The notes below the pieces were generated by a model. That model did not search any database, had not been told where the DNA came from, and worked only from the letters and a program-made list of their open reading frames with translations. A stretch of 64,000 bases of DNA, taken from NCBI GenBank assembly GCA_023428025.1, contig JAEYZN010000031.1:1-64000 (forward strand), given 5' to 3'. Source of the stretch: Bacillota bacterium (GTDB lineage Bacteria > Bacillota > Clostridia > Christensenellales > SZUA-584). Shown here in pieces: positions 1 to 8,075 of this stretch. The number at the start of each line of letters is the position of its first letter. The stretch's first letter is position 1. Position numbers and translations under genes: made by a program.

Positions 1-323
1 TTGGCAGGCTGCGCACCGACCTGGAGCAGCATCTGGTCAAGGAAGAAGTACTGCTCTTCCCCGGCCTTCAACAGGACGACGCGGAGGCGACCGCGCGGCT
101 GGCGCTGGAGATCATCGCCGAGCACGAGGCGGCAGGCGCGGTGCTCAAGCAGATGCGCGCCGTGGCGCAGGACTACGAGGCCCCGGCAGACGCCTGCGGT
201 ACGTACCGCTTTCTGTTGGAGCAGCTAGTGGAGATGGAGAGCGACTTGTTCCAGCACATCCATCTGGAGAACAACATACTGCTGAAGGACATCCGCGCGA
301 AAGGGGATGGAGGCGTTGCCTGA
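1..323 (+). CDS. RIC/ScdA-type hemerythrin protein, 3' part
   Basis: The reading frame enters from the left edge and stops at 321-323, so only the C-terminal ~106 residues are present. They hold hemerythrin-like iron-ligand patterns: an H-x3-E-E motif early (EQHLVKEE), an EHEAAG helix, and HIHLEN near the end. This matches the C-terminal half of the RIC (YtfE/ScdA) di-iron proteins that repair iron-sulfur clusters after nitrosative or oxidative damage. The downstream DUF1858 and DUF438 genes fit, since DUF1858-like and hemerythrin modules occur together in this family. The stop codon overlaps the next gene by 17 bp, implying translational coupling. The N-terminus lies outside the window. Confidence 0.8.
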   Translation, partial: GRLRTDLEQHLVKEEVLLFPGLQQDDAEATARLALEIIAEHEAAGAVLKQMRAVAQDYEAPADACGTYRFLLEQLVEMESDLFQHIHLENNILLKDIRAKGDGGVA

Positions 324-561
324 CAAGGTGCTGGATTTGAGCAAACCGGTGCACGACCTGTGCGCGGAATACCCGGAAGTGCTCACGATCATGCAGCGGA
401 TGGGTTTCGCGGACATCGCTAAGCCCGGCATGCTGGCCACCGCGGGTAGGTTCATGACCATACCGAAGGGCGTGGCCATGAAGAAGCTGGATTTGGGGCA
501 GATTATCCAGCAGTTGAAAAACAACGGCTTTGCCGTAAAAGGGGGCGGAATCCATGAGTAA
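307..561 (+). CDS. DUF1858 domain protein
   Basis: An 84-residue protein that is essentially one DUF1858 domain: a segment on vdLtkpVhdLc (residues ~8-20), a YPE-x-MxxMGF block (~22-35), then T.GRFMTIPKG (~46-57) leading to a C-terminal helix. DUF1858 resembles the N-terminal domain of ScdA/RIC proteins and is often found as a small partner of hemerythrin or DUF438 proteins. Its biochemical role is not established. It overlaps the preceding RIC gene by 17 bp and the following DUF438 gene by 8 bp, so the three are almost certainly co-translated. Confidence 0.8.
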   Translation: MEALPDKVLDLSKPVHDLCAEYPEVLTIMQRMGFADIAKPGMLATAGRFMTIPKGVAMKKLDLGQIIQQLKNNGFAVKGGGIHE

Positions 562-1762
562 CTTGATCAACAACCGCGAACACAGGCAGCAGGTGCTGAA
601 GGAACTGATCGGCGACCTGCACAACGGCAGCAGCGTGGAGGATGTGAAGGCGCGCTTTCAGGAAACGTTTCAGGACGTGTCGGCCAGCGAGATCTCCGAG
701 GTGGAGCAGGCGCTGATACGCGACGGCATGCCGGTTTCGGAGGTGCAGCGCCTGTGCGACGTGCACGCGGCGGTGTTCAAGGGTTCCATCGAGGAGATTC
801 ACCGCCCGCAGGACCCCTCCGAGGAGGTGGGACACCCGGTGTATACGTTCAAGGAGGAGAACCGTGCCATCGAGCAGGTGATCGAACACCTGATCCGCCC
901 GAACCTGCAGGCCTATGCCCAGACCGGCGACGCCGCCGCGCGGCAGGCACTGCAGCGTGGGATCGACCTGCTCATGCAGGTGGACTTGCATTACAAGCGC
1001 AAGGAAAACTTGCTCTTCCCCTATCTTGAGCAATACAGCGTGACCGCGCCGCCCAAGGTGATGTGGGGCGTGGACGACGAGATACGCGCACTGGTGAAGC
1101 AGGCGGGGCAGCTGATCGCGGCGGGAGACGCGGCGGCATCCACAAAAGCCGAAGAAGCGGTGGATAAATTGGCGGAGATGATCTTCAAGGAAGAGAACAT
1201 CATGCTGCCGATGCTGCTGGAGGTGCTGACCACAGAGGAGTGGAAGCACATTGCCGACCAGAGCGGCGAGCTCGGCTACTGCCTGATACCCGAGCCGCCG
1301 GTGTGGCAGCCGATAGAGGTGAAGGCGCAGGCGCCCGCCGCGGCGGTGCAGGCCGGGGACGTCACGCTGCCGACAGGCTTCCTCTCGGTGCAGGAGATCA
1401 CGGCGTTGCTGGATACGCTGCCGGTGGACATCACGTTCGTGGGCAAGGACGACACCGTGCGGTATTTCTCTCAAGGAGCGGAGCGCGTGTTCCCGCGGAC
1501 CAAGGCGATCATCGGGCGCAAGGTGGCGGACTGCCACCCGCCGGCGAGCGTGCATATTGTGGAGGATATCGTGGCGGACTTAAAGAGCGGAAAAAAGGAC
1601 CACGAGGATTTCTGGATCCGCATGGGCGAGAAGCTCGTGTACATCCGCTACTACGCGGTGCGCGACGCGGCGGGCGAGTATCTGGGGGTGCTGGAAGTGA
1701 CGCAGGACATCGCGCCCGTCCAGCAGATAACGGGCGAGAAGCGGCTGGTTTCAAAAGAGTGA
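554..1762 (+). CDS. DUF438 / hemerythrin / PAS domain protein
   Basis: A 402-residue protein with three parts: an N-terminal DUF438 domain (~10-75), a central hemerythrin-like four-helix region (~90-230) with the ligand patterns DLHYKRKENLLFP and FKEENIMLP, and a C-terminal PAS domain (~275-390) with a DITFVGKDDTVRYF start and an HPPASVH motif. This order is typical of DUF438 proteins of anaerobes, thought to sense or detoxify oxygen or NO through a di-iron site. The role is inferred from family and neighbours. ATG at 554 follows a G-rich ribosome site and lies inside the DUF1858 gene. Confidence 0.85.
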   Translation: MSNLINNREHRQQVLKELIGDLHNGSSVEDVKARFQETFQDVSASEISEVEQALIRDGMPVSEVQRLCDVHAAVFKGSIEEIHRPQDPSEEVGHPVYTFKEENRAIEQVIEHLIRPNLQAYAQTGDAAARQALQRGIDLLMQVDLHYKRKENLLFPYLEQYSVTAPPKVMWGVDDEIRALVKQAGQLIAAGDAAASTKAEEAVDKLAEMIFKEENIMLPMLLEVLTTEEWKHIADQSGELGYCLIPEPPVWQPIEVKAQAPAAAVQAGDVTLPTGFLSVQEITALLDTLPVDITFVGKDDTVRYFSQGAERVFPRTKAIIGRKVADCHPPASVHIVEDIVADLKSGKKDHEDFWIRMGEKLVYIRYYAVRDAAGEYLGVLEVTQDIAPVQQITGEKRLVSKE

Positions 1763-1784
1763 CAAAGCGAAGGGGGCAATGAAA

Positions 1785-2129
1785 ATGAGTAAAAATATAC
1801 TGAAAAACATCGATATTGAGAAAGCGCTGGATATGGCCGAGCTGGTGGTCTACCAGCCGGGCCAGATCGTCAGCCGGACGCTGGTGCAGAACAAGGCGGT
1901 GAGCATCACGCTGTTCGCGTTCGACGGCGGTGAGGAGATCAGCACGCACGAATCCTCCGGCGACGCGCTGGTGTATGTGCTGGACGGCAAGGCGCAGCTC
2001 GCTATCGGCGGCCGGGAGCACATCGCGACGGCCGGACAGACCATCGTGATGCCCGCGGGCGTGCCGCACGCGGTGGCCGCGCCGGAGCCGTTCAAGATGC
2101 TGCTGGTGGTGGTGTTCCCGGCGGCGTAG
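1785..2129 (+). CDS. Cupin domain protein
   Basis: A small cupin of 114 residues. The two cupin motifs are visible: an ISTHESSGDALVYVLDG stretch (motif 1, with His and the G-D-A turn) and a PAGVPHAVAAPE stretch (motif 2 with the second His). A single-domain cupin of this kind binds one metal ion; the substrate cannot be told. ATG 1785 is preferred to ATG 1779 because the AGGGGG site at 1771-1776 is 8 nt from it and only 2 nt from 1779. It is the last gene of the RIC-DUF1858-DUF438 operon and is followed by a terminator, so it may share the redox-stress role. Confidence 0.8.
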   Translation: MSKNILKNIDIEKALDMAELVVYQPGQIVSRTLVQNKAVSITLFAFDGGEEISTHESSGDALVYVLDGKAQLAIGGREHIATAGQTIVMPAGVPHAVAAPEPFKMLLVVVFPAA

Positions 2130-2149
2130 AATAAAAAGGGATTATTTTG

Positions 2150-2228
2150 GAGGCGCTGCCTCCAAACCTTTGCCCAAGGGGCAATTCCCTTGGGAATCCC
2201 ATAAAAATGCCATTGCGATGGCATTTTT
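2150..2228 (+). terminator. Compound palindromic region ending in a terminator
   Basis: After the cupin gene come GGAGGC-gct-GCCTCC (about 2150-2164), TTGCCC-aagg-GGCAA and TTCCCTTGGGAA, then a hairpin with arms 2203-2213 and 2218-2228 (AAAAATGCCAT / ATGGCATTTTT) running into T-rich sequence. The last hairpin is a good intrinsic terminator for the upstream operon. The G+C-rich palindromes before it resemble spacer palindromes common in clostridial intergenic DNA. Confidence 0.75.
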
Positions 2229-2465
2229 TATTTATCGCTTTCATTTAGTATCGGAGACGGTTTGGTTGTCTTCATTTCAGTAAAAGTGATGGACCAGAAA
2301 AGATTATTTCAAAGGCCATCTTCTATTAAAGAAACTCTTTGTATTCGCTTTAATTTTCTTATCAAATTTATTAATTCCGTCGCTTTTTCATGTTTCTCAA
2401 TTGAATGAGAGATACTGAAGTTAGCCGGATATGGCGGCAACACGACAGCACAAAAGGCGGATCGT

Positions 2466-3545
2466 ATGGACGGGCATGACCGAACGGAAAAAGCATCAGG
2501 GCAAAAAGGGCTTGTGCGTAAAAGCAGGCAGAATAGCGGGGAAACGAGCGAATCCGGCAGGATTCCCGTGACCAGGCTTATCATCATGGACGTGCTGGTT
2601 GCGGCGCTGCTGCTCAACGCATTCGCGCTTTATTACTTTATACTGCCGCGGGACCTGAGCGGCGGCGTGCAGCAGCTGCCTGAGCAGCGCGGTGCGGGAG
2701 AAGCAGAGGCTGTGCAGGAAAGCGCGGCGGGCGCGGAGATATTCAGCAGCATGGATGCGACAGCAGACACACAGGCAGAGCCTGAAAAGGACGCAAGCCG
2801 GGCGGAGAAGTTTGCCGGGAAATTCACCGGCGGCGCGGTGGAGCAGACGGAGAATTCGTACAGGAGCGGAAATATCAGTATCGGGATTGAGAAGGTGGAG
2901 AGAGACGGCGTCACGTATTATGTGGCGGACATCTATCTTAAGGATATCAAATATTTCAGGACGGCGTTTGCGAAGGGAACCTTCGGCAGCGGCATTCATG
3001 CCGCCACCAATGTGATTGCCGAAGAGAACGGCGCGGTGCTGGCGATCAACGGGGATTACAGCGGCAGCAACGCCGGGCCGGTGGTGCGCAACGGCGTGCT
3101 GTACCGCGACGAGGTGTATCAGGATGCGCTGGTGATGTACAACGACGGCAGTATGCAGACGTTTTCCGCCGACGAGCTGGACATGGACGGCATAAGCGAA
3201 GCGGGGGTGTGGCAGATGTGGACGTTTGGGCCCATGCTGCTGAAGGACGGGCAGCCGATGGAGGCGTTCAACAGCACGCTGAGCCGGAAAAATCCGCGCA
3301 CGGCTGTCGGGTATTATGAGCCGGGGCATTACTGCTTTGTGGTGGTGGACGGGCGGCAGCCGGGGTATTCGGAGGGGTATACGCTGCAGGAGATGTCGCA
3401 GCTGTTCTATGAGCTGGGCTGCAAGGTCGCCTTCAATCTGGACGGGGGGCAGTCCTCCGAGATGGCCTTGATGGGGGAATTTGTGAACCGGCCATACAAC
3501 GGCGGGCGGGGAAGCAGCGACATCGTATATATCGCCGATGACTGA
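2466..3545 (+). CDS. Membrane-anchored phosphodiester glycosidase (NAGPA family)
   Basis: A 359-residue type II membrane protein: a basic cytoplasmic N-terminus (~1-36), one membrane helix (~38-58, IIMDVLVAALLLNAFALYYF) ending in LPRDLSG, a low-complexity linker, and a NAGPA/DUF2233 domain from ~120 to the end. Family hallmarks include AINGDYSG, VVRNGVLYR, RTAVGYYEPG, VVVDGRQPGYS, FNLDGGQSSEM and a final GGRGSSDIVYIAD. The family hydrolyses glycosidic bonds next to phosphodiesters and is often linked to extracellular polysaccharide or teichoic-acid turnover; the substrate here is unknown. The next gene is a paralogue. Confidence 0.85.
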   Translation: MDGHDRTEKASGQKGLVRKSRQNSGETSESGRIPVTRLIIMDVLVAALLLNAFALYYFILPRDLSGGVQQLPEQRGAGEAEAVQESAAGAEIFSSMDATADTQAEPEKDASRAEKFAGKFTGGAVEQTENSYRSGNISIGIEKVERDGVTYYVADIYLKDIKYFRTAFAKGTFGSGIHAATNVIAEENGAVLAINGDYSGSNAGPVVRNGVLYRDEVYQDALVMYNDGSMQTFSADELDMDGISEAGVWQMWTFGPMLLKDGQPMEAFNSTLSRKNPRTAVGYYEPGHYCFVVVDGRQPGYSEGYTLQEMSQLFYELGCKVAFNLDGGQSSEMALMGEFVNRPYNGGRGSSDIVYIADD

Positions 3546-3736
3546 CCGGGCCCGGCCAAACCGTACCCTGTTTTCCGGATGTGTTGACGGGAAAAGGTAA
3601 ACTTTCTGTATTGGGGCTTTACAAGTCATAAGAAATTACGCATTATATAAAAGGCAGTGTTGTGACATGATGCGTATGAAAATGATCTGAGCAATGCTTA
3701 CAATCAATACACGTTGACGGGACGGCTGCGAACGCG

Positions 3737-5542
3737 ATGAAAATAAAGAATTATTTCGATAATGGGGATGATACGCCGGGAAAAAAACCGGCTGCGAAAC
3801 GGAACGGAGCAAACGCTGATAAAGGCGGCTTGAACAAGACGGGCAGTGCGCCGGATAAGAGCCCGGCGGGCCAGCCGGCTCCGAGCGAGAGCGCGCAGCG
3901 CAAGGATGCGCCGGCTAAGAAGGTACGGCTGAAAAGCGCTTCGAACGGGGAAGCCCCGGCGCCAGAGGTGCCGATTGCGGATGTTTCGGAAGTGGCGGCG
4001 GCGACGCAGACGGTTTCGGGCGAGGGTGCTGCAGACATCAACGCGCCGTCCGAGGGTGACCGGGACGAAAAAGCTCCGGCTCCTGAGGTGCCGATCGTGG
4101 ACGTTTCGGAAGTGGCGACTCCGGCTGTTCCGGCAAAGAGCACTGTAAATGAGGAACCCGCGCCTGAAGTGGAGCTGAAGGACAGCGAACCCGCGCCTGA
4201 AGTGCCGGTCGCGGAAGTGAAGGCCGGTGACGCCTCTGAGCGGGCTGCCGCGGCTGAACCTGATGATGTTCCGGGGCAGGAACCAGTGAGCGAAGAGGCG
4301 ACGGCGGACAACGCCCAAGCCCAGGATATCCCGAATCAGGAAACGGAGAGTGAAGATGCGCCTGATATGGATAGCCAGAGCGACGCCATTCAGAATGAAG
4401 CTTCTCAAGCGGAGGACATTCCGGACGGGATCGATATAGCCGCGGATAACCAGGACGAAGATTTTGACGACGAAATGGCTGATGACGACTGGAGCGGGGA
4501 ATTTGAAATAAGGGATGTGAAGCGCAGGGGCAACGGCGGTGACGGTGGCAAGAAGATACCCGTCGCCTGGCTGATCGTGATCGACGTGCTGGCGGCGGGG
4601 CTGCTGCTGTTCCTGTTCTCGCTGTATTACGTGATTCTGCCGCGGGACATGAGTGGCAACGAGAAGCCGCTGCCGCGCCCGACCGTGAGCGAGACGCCCG
4701 AACCGACGCCGGAGCCGACGGTCTCCGAAGAAGCGGCGGACACCGAGACGCCGGAGCCGACCCCGACGTCGGACGGGACCGCGTGGGGGTATAAGTTCCC
4801 CGGCGTGTTCACCGACGGCGAGGTGGTGCAGACGGAGAATTCGTACAAGAGCGGCAACATCAGCGTAGACATAGAGAAGGTGCAGCAGGAAGGCGCGACC
4901 TACTATGTGGCGGACATCTATATCAAGGATTACGAGTATTTCCGCACCGCGTTCGGCAGAGAGAACACCTTCGGTTACATCGACCCGACGGATGAGATCG
5001 CCCGATATGTGGGCGGCGTGATCGCGATCAACGGGGATTTCTGCACGAAAAACGAGGGCGTGGTGGTGCGCGACGGCGTCATGCACCGGGACAAAATGCA
5101 TGATTCGGACCTGTTGGCATTAAACTATGACGGGACGATGCAGACGTTCTCGCCCGAGGAGTTCGATCTGGCCAAGATAGAGGCCGAGGGCGTGTGGCAG
5201 GTGTGGACGTTCGGGCCCATGCTGCTGAAGGACGGCCAGCCGATGACGAGGTTCAACAGCTCTGTGGTCGACAGAAATCCGCGTTCGGCAGTCGGCTACT
5301 ATGAGCCGGGGCATTACTGCTTCGTGGTGGTGGACGGACGTCAGCCGGGGTATTCGATGGGCATGACGATGGAGGAGCTGTCGCAGCTGTTTTATGATAT
5401 GGGCTGCACGGTGGCGTACAACATGGACGGCGGCAAATCCGCCGAGATGGCGTTTATGGGCGAGCTGGTGAACCAGCCGTATGACGGCGGGCGCGCCACC
5501 AGCGATATCCTCTATATTGCGGACAACAAAGGAGGCAACTGA
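3737..5542 (+). CDS. Phosphodiester glycosidase with long acidic N-terminal tail
   Basis: A 601-residue paralogue of the preceding gene. Residues ~1-265 form an acidic, Pro/Ala/Glu-rich tail containing repeats of the type APAPEVPIxDVSEVA (twice) plus related PAPEVxxxxxE units. A basic stretch (RRGNGGDGGKK) precedes one membrane helix (~278-300), so the tail should be cytoplasmic and the catalytic NAGPA domain (~365-601) outside. Catalytic-domain landmarks match the paralogue (AINGDFC, VVRDGVMHR, VVVDGRQPGYS, MDGGKSAEM). A short Thr/Pro/Glu stalk (~310-345) links helix and domain. The stop overlaps the next start (TGATG). Confidence 0.85.
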   Translation: MKIKNYFDNGDDTPGKKPAAKRNGANADKGGLNKTGSAPDKSPAGQPAPSESAQRKDAPAKKVRLKSASNGEAPAPEVPIADVSEVAAATQTVSGEGAADINAPSEGDRDEKAPAPEVPIVDVSEVATPAVPAKSTVNEEPAPEVELKDSEPAPEVPVAEVKAGDASERAAAAEPDDVPGQEPVSEEATADNAQAQDIPNQETESEDAPDMDSQSDAIQNEASQAEDIPDGIDIAADNQDEDFDDEMADDDWSGEFEIRDVKRRGNGGDGGKKIPVAWLIVIDVLAAGLLLFLFSLYYVILPRDMSGNEKPLPRPTVSETPEPTPEPTVSEEAADTETPEPTPTSDGTAWGYKFPGVFTDGEVVQTENSYKSGNISVDIEKVQQEGATYYVADIYIKDYEYFRTAFGRENTFGYIDPTDEIARYVGGVIAINGDFCTKNEGVVVRDGVMHRDKMHDSDLLALNYDGTMQTFSPEEFDLAKIEAEGVWQVWTFGPMLLKDGQPMTRFNSSVVDRNPRSAVGYYEPGHYCFVVVDGRQPGYSMGMTMEELSQLFYDMGCTVAYNMDGGKSAEMAFMGELVNQPYDGGRATSDILYIADNKGGN

Positions 5543-5739
5543 TGTTAAAACGGCTGATACCGCACATTTGCATCATCCTTGCGCTGATGATGCTGACGTT
5601 CTATGTGGTGGATATATTCAACCCCGGCATGAACTTTGTGGGCAACGACATCTTCAAGGTGCTGCTGGTGATATTCAGCGTGGCCTCCATCGTATCGGCG
5701 GGATTCCTGATCCGGTATAACAGGGAAGGCTTAAAGTAA
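5542..5739 (+). CDS. Small two-helix membrane protein
   Basis: A 65-residue protein with two predicted membrane helices (~6-25 and ~38-56) joined by a short loop (FNPGMNFVGNDIF) and ending in RYNREGLK. Its ATG overlaps the stop of the phosphodiester glycosidase gene (TGATG), so it is probably translated by coupling. No family is recognised. Location suggests an accessory subunit for the membrane-anchored glycosidases, which is inference only. An intrinsic terminator follows. Confidence 0.7.
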   Translation: MLKRLIPHICIILALMMLTFYVVDIFNPGMNFVGNDIFKVLLVIFSVASIVSAGFLIRYNREGLK

Positions 5740-5749
5740 AGGCACAAGG

Positions 5750-5777
5750 CCGGTGTTCAGAAGAGCGCCGGTTTTTT
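5750..5777 (+). terminator. Intrinsic terminator
   Basis: Arms 5750-5758 and 5763-5771 (CCGGTGTTC / GAGCGCCGG, two G-U pairs) with a 4-nt loop run into six T residues. It ends the glycosidase operon. Confidence 0.8.
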
Positions 5778-5889
5778 GTTTGGCCGGAAAACACAGACGG
5801 CACAATCATAAAAAGAGCTACATATATTCGTGCACGGAACAAAAGACTAATTGTGTGTCATCATGGAGCCAAGGCAGGGAAGGAGCGGC

Positions 5890-6894
5890 ATGAAGAAAAT
5901 ACTGCTGATCGCCACCGGCGGGACGATCGCGTCCAGATGGACGCATGAAGGCTTGAGCCCGCAGATGAGCGTGGACGAGATGCTGGACTATGTGCCGGAT
6001 ATACGGAAAAAATGCGCGGTGGGCACGCTGCAGCTTTATAATCTGGACAGCACGCACATCCATCACGCGCACTGGTGCGGCCTGGCGGCGTGCATCCAAA
6101 GCCACTACGCGGCATATGACGGATTTGTCATCACGCACGGCACCGACACCATGGCGTATACGGCGGCGGCGCTGTCGTATCTGGTGCAGGACAGCCCGAA
6201 GCCCATCGTGATGACCGGCGCGCAAAAGTCGGTGTGCATGGAGGAGACGGATGCCCGGACCAACCTGCGGGATGCCTTCACCTATGCCGGCAGTGATGAG
6301 GCCTGCGGCGTGCATCTGGTGTTCGACGGCAAGGTGATATTGGGGACGCGCGCGAGGAAGACGCGGACCAAGAGCTACAACTCGTTCTCCAGCATCGACT
6401 TTCCGGAGGTGGCGCGGATAAGGGACGGGCGGATACTGTACTTTATCCCGGAAAAGACGGACGGGATGGCAGCGGCGTTCTGCTGTGAGATGGACCCCGG
6501 CGTGTTTGTATTGAAGCTGATCCCGGGCATCCGGGCGGATATCATCTCGTATCTGAAACAGCGCTGCCACGCGCTGGTGATCGAAGCGTTCGGCGTGGGC
6601 GGCATACCGGACGGGGAAAGCGGCGAATTTATGAGGACCGTGGAAGACTGGGTGAGCTCGGGCCGGGTGCTGGTGATGTCCACCCAGGTGCCGCACGAGG
6701 GCGTCAACCTGGACCTGTACGAGGTGGGGTATGCGGTAAAAAAGAAACTGGACGTGCTGGAAGCGCGCGACATGACACTGGAGGCGGTGGTCACGAAGCT
6801 GATGTGGATATTGGCGCAAACGCGGGACAGGGAAGAGATCAGGCGGCTGTTCTATAAGCCCGTTCAGCGGGATATTTTGCTTTCGCCCGACTGA
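5890..6894 (+). CDS. Type I L-asparaginase
   Basis: A 334-residue asparaginase hydrolysing L-asparagine to aspartate and ammonia, probably in the cytoplasm as there is no signal peptide. The first catalytic threonine lies in IATGGTIAS (Thr12), the second catalytic set in THGTDTM, followed by MTGAQKS with the conserved Lys. A C-terminal GxGGIPDGE and TQVPHEGVNLD block fits the family. ATG 5890 is chosen over upstream in-frame codons because GGGAAGGAG at 5877-5885 sits just before it and the protein then begins MKKILLIATGG, the usual start. No operon partner is evident. Confidence 0.9.
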   Translation: MKKILLIATGGTIASRWTHEGLSPQMSVDEMLDYVPDIRKKCAVGTLQLYNLDSTHIHHAHWCGLAACIQSHYAAYDGFVITHGTDTMAYTAAALSYLVQDSPKPIVMTGAQKSVCMEETDARTNLRDAFTYAGSDEACGVHLVFDGKVILGTRARKTRTKSYNSFSSIDFPEVARIRDGRILYFIPEKTDGMAAAFCCEMDPGVFVLKLIPGIRADIISYLKQRCHALVIEAFGVGGIPDGESGEFMRTVEDWVSSGRVLVMSTQVPHEGVNLDLYEVGYAVKKKLDVLEARDMTLEAVVTKLMWILAQTRDREEIRRLFYKPVQRDILLSPD

Positions 6895-7058
6895 CCGGCA
6901 CAGTCTGCACTGCCGTGCCCGCAGGAAGAGTGGGAGATGGGCGCAGGCAGGGCAGTGCAGAGAGGGTCTATGCAACGATATGCGCTTATCATTCGGTGTG
7001 TGACAGGTATGGGCTGGATCAGAATGAAATTGTTAAGAATTAAAATCGACAATCGTGA

Positions 7059-7982
7059 TCAGCTTTTGAGGTCGGTTTGTTCCCCGGCGGTGCAGGCCGG
7101 GGAAGACGCGACGCCGGCCTTTCTGTCCGTCCACATATTCTGCGCCAGGCCCACGGTGACAAAAACGCCGCCGATCAGGTTGAACAGGGAAAAGGAGCCG
7201 GTCAGCATGATATCCAGCACAAGGCCGGAGAAGACCTGCCCGGCGAAGGACAGCAGCGTGATGTAGAACGAAGAGACCTTGGCGGCGACGGCGTTGAACA
7301 GCGTGACAACGCAGACGCCCAGCATACCGCCGGTGTAGATGTAGACGCGGGGAGACAGTGTGAACGAGGACAGCATGGGCTCGCCCGTACCGGCGGCCAG
7401 CAGGACCAATATGGACACCGCGAAGCCGACCGCGTAATTGCACAGCGTGCTCTGCAGCATGCCCGTCTGCCGGGCGAGACAGGCGTTGATGGAGCGGGAG
7501 ACCACGATGGTGACGCCCGTGAGCAGCGACACGACCACGGGGATGATGACGCGCGCATCGAACGGCCACAGCATCCAGCCGATGCCGACGGTGACCAGCA
7601 CGATGCCGGGCAGCTTTCTGACCGAGATGGGGCGCCGGGGCATACTGAAAAGGCCGAACTGGTCCACCACCAGCGACGACAGGATCTGCCCCAGCAGGCT
7701 TAAAGCGAGCAGGGCGGACATGCTGATGTGGCCGTACGCCATGTTGTTGAACACCACCGTGGCCACGCCGACCGCGCCGCCCAGATAGAAGTGGAACGGC
7801 AGCTTCTTTGCGGGTCTGGCGCTTTTTCGTTTGATGAGAACCAGCATGGTGATGAAAAGCAGGCCGACGAGGTGAATGACGACTGTCGCGGAATACATAC
7901 CGTAAGTGACGGTCAGCTGGCCGTTGATGGCCACCATGACCGAGATGAGAATGCCTGTTAAAACGGATAAACCCTGATACAT
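7059..7982 (-). CDS. DMT-family transporter (YdcZ/DUF606 type)
   Basis: A 307-residue integral membrane protein with about ten hydrophobic helices in two similar halves, each opening with a GxLIxxMxAxNG-like or related segment (LTGILISVMVAINGQL; VVSLLTGVTIVVSRSINACL). This is the DUF606/YdcZ branch of the drug/metabolite transporter superfamily. The substrate is unknown. The minus-strand start at 7982 has a very strong site (TAAGGAGG) 7 nt before it; longer upstream reading frame runs antisense through the regulator gene and is not credible. It is divergent from a Crp/Fnr regulator, which probably controls it. Confidence 0.85.
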   Translation of the reverse strand: MYQGLSVLTGILISVMVAINGQLTVTYGMYSATVVIHLVGLLFITMLVLIKRKSARPAKKLPFHFYLGGAVGVATVVFNNMAYGHISMSALLALSLLGQILSSLVVDQFGLFSMPRRPISVRKLPGIVLVTVGIGWMLWPFDARVIIPVVVSLLTGVTIVVSRSINACLARQTGMLQSTLCNYAVGFAVSILVLLAAGTGEPMLSSFTLSPRVYIYTGGMLGVCVVTLFNAVAAKVSSFYITLLSFAGQVFSGLVLDIMLTGSFSLFNLIGGVFVTVGLAQNMWTDRKAGVASSPACTAGEQTDLKS

Positions 7983-8038
7983 GCCGAAGCGCCTCCTTAA
8001 GACCGGAACCATCGTATCATGAAGGATTGACGCGCGAA

Positions 8039-8054
8039 TATGACATATGTCATA
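8039..8054. promoter_or_regulatory. 16-bp perfect palindrome, candidate Crp/Fnr-type operator
   Basis: TATGACATATGTCATA reads identically on both strands and lies between the transporter and the Crp/Fnr-family regulator, 22 nt upstream of the regulator's ATG and 57 bp upstream of the transporter's. TGACA-N2-TGTCA symmetry is the style of site bound by dimeric Crp/Fnr proteins. Binding is inferred. Confidence 0.6.
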
Positions 8055-8075
8055 CTTTGACTTGAGGTGAGCGGC

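Noticed and set aside
503..1555. Long minus-strand frame opposite the DUF438 gene
   Set aside because: Arg/His/Leu-rich translation typical of a shadow of a G+C-rich gene; no domain and no ribosome site. The same applies to the minus-strand frames opposite 2496-3629, 3704-5101, 17504-18583, 19788-21461, 50967-51968 and 60745-62094.
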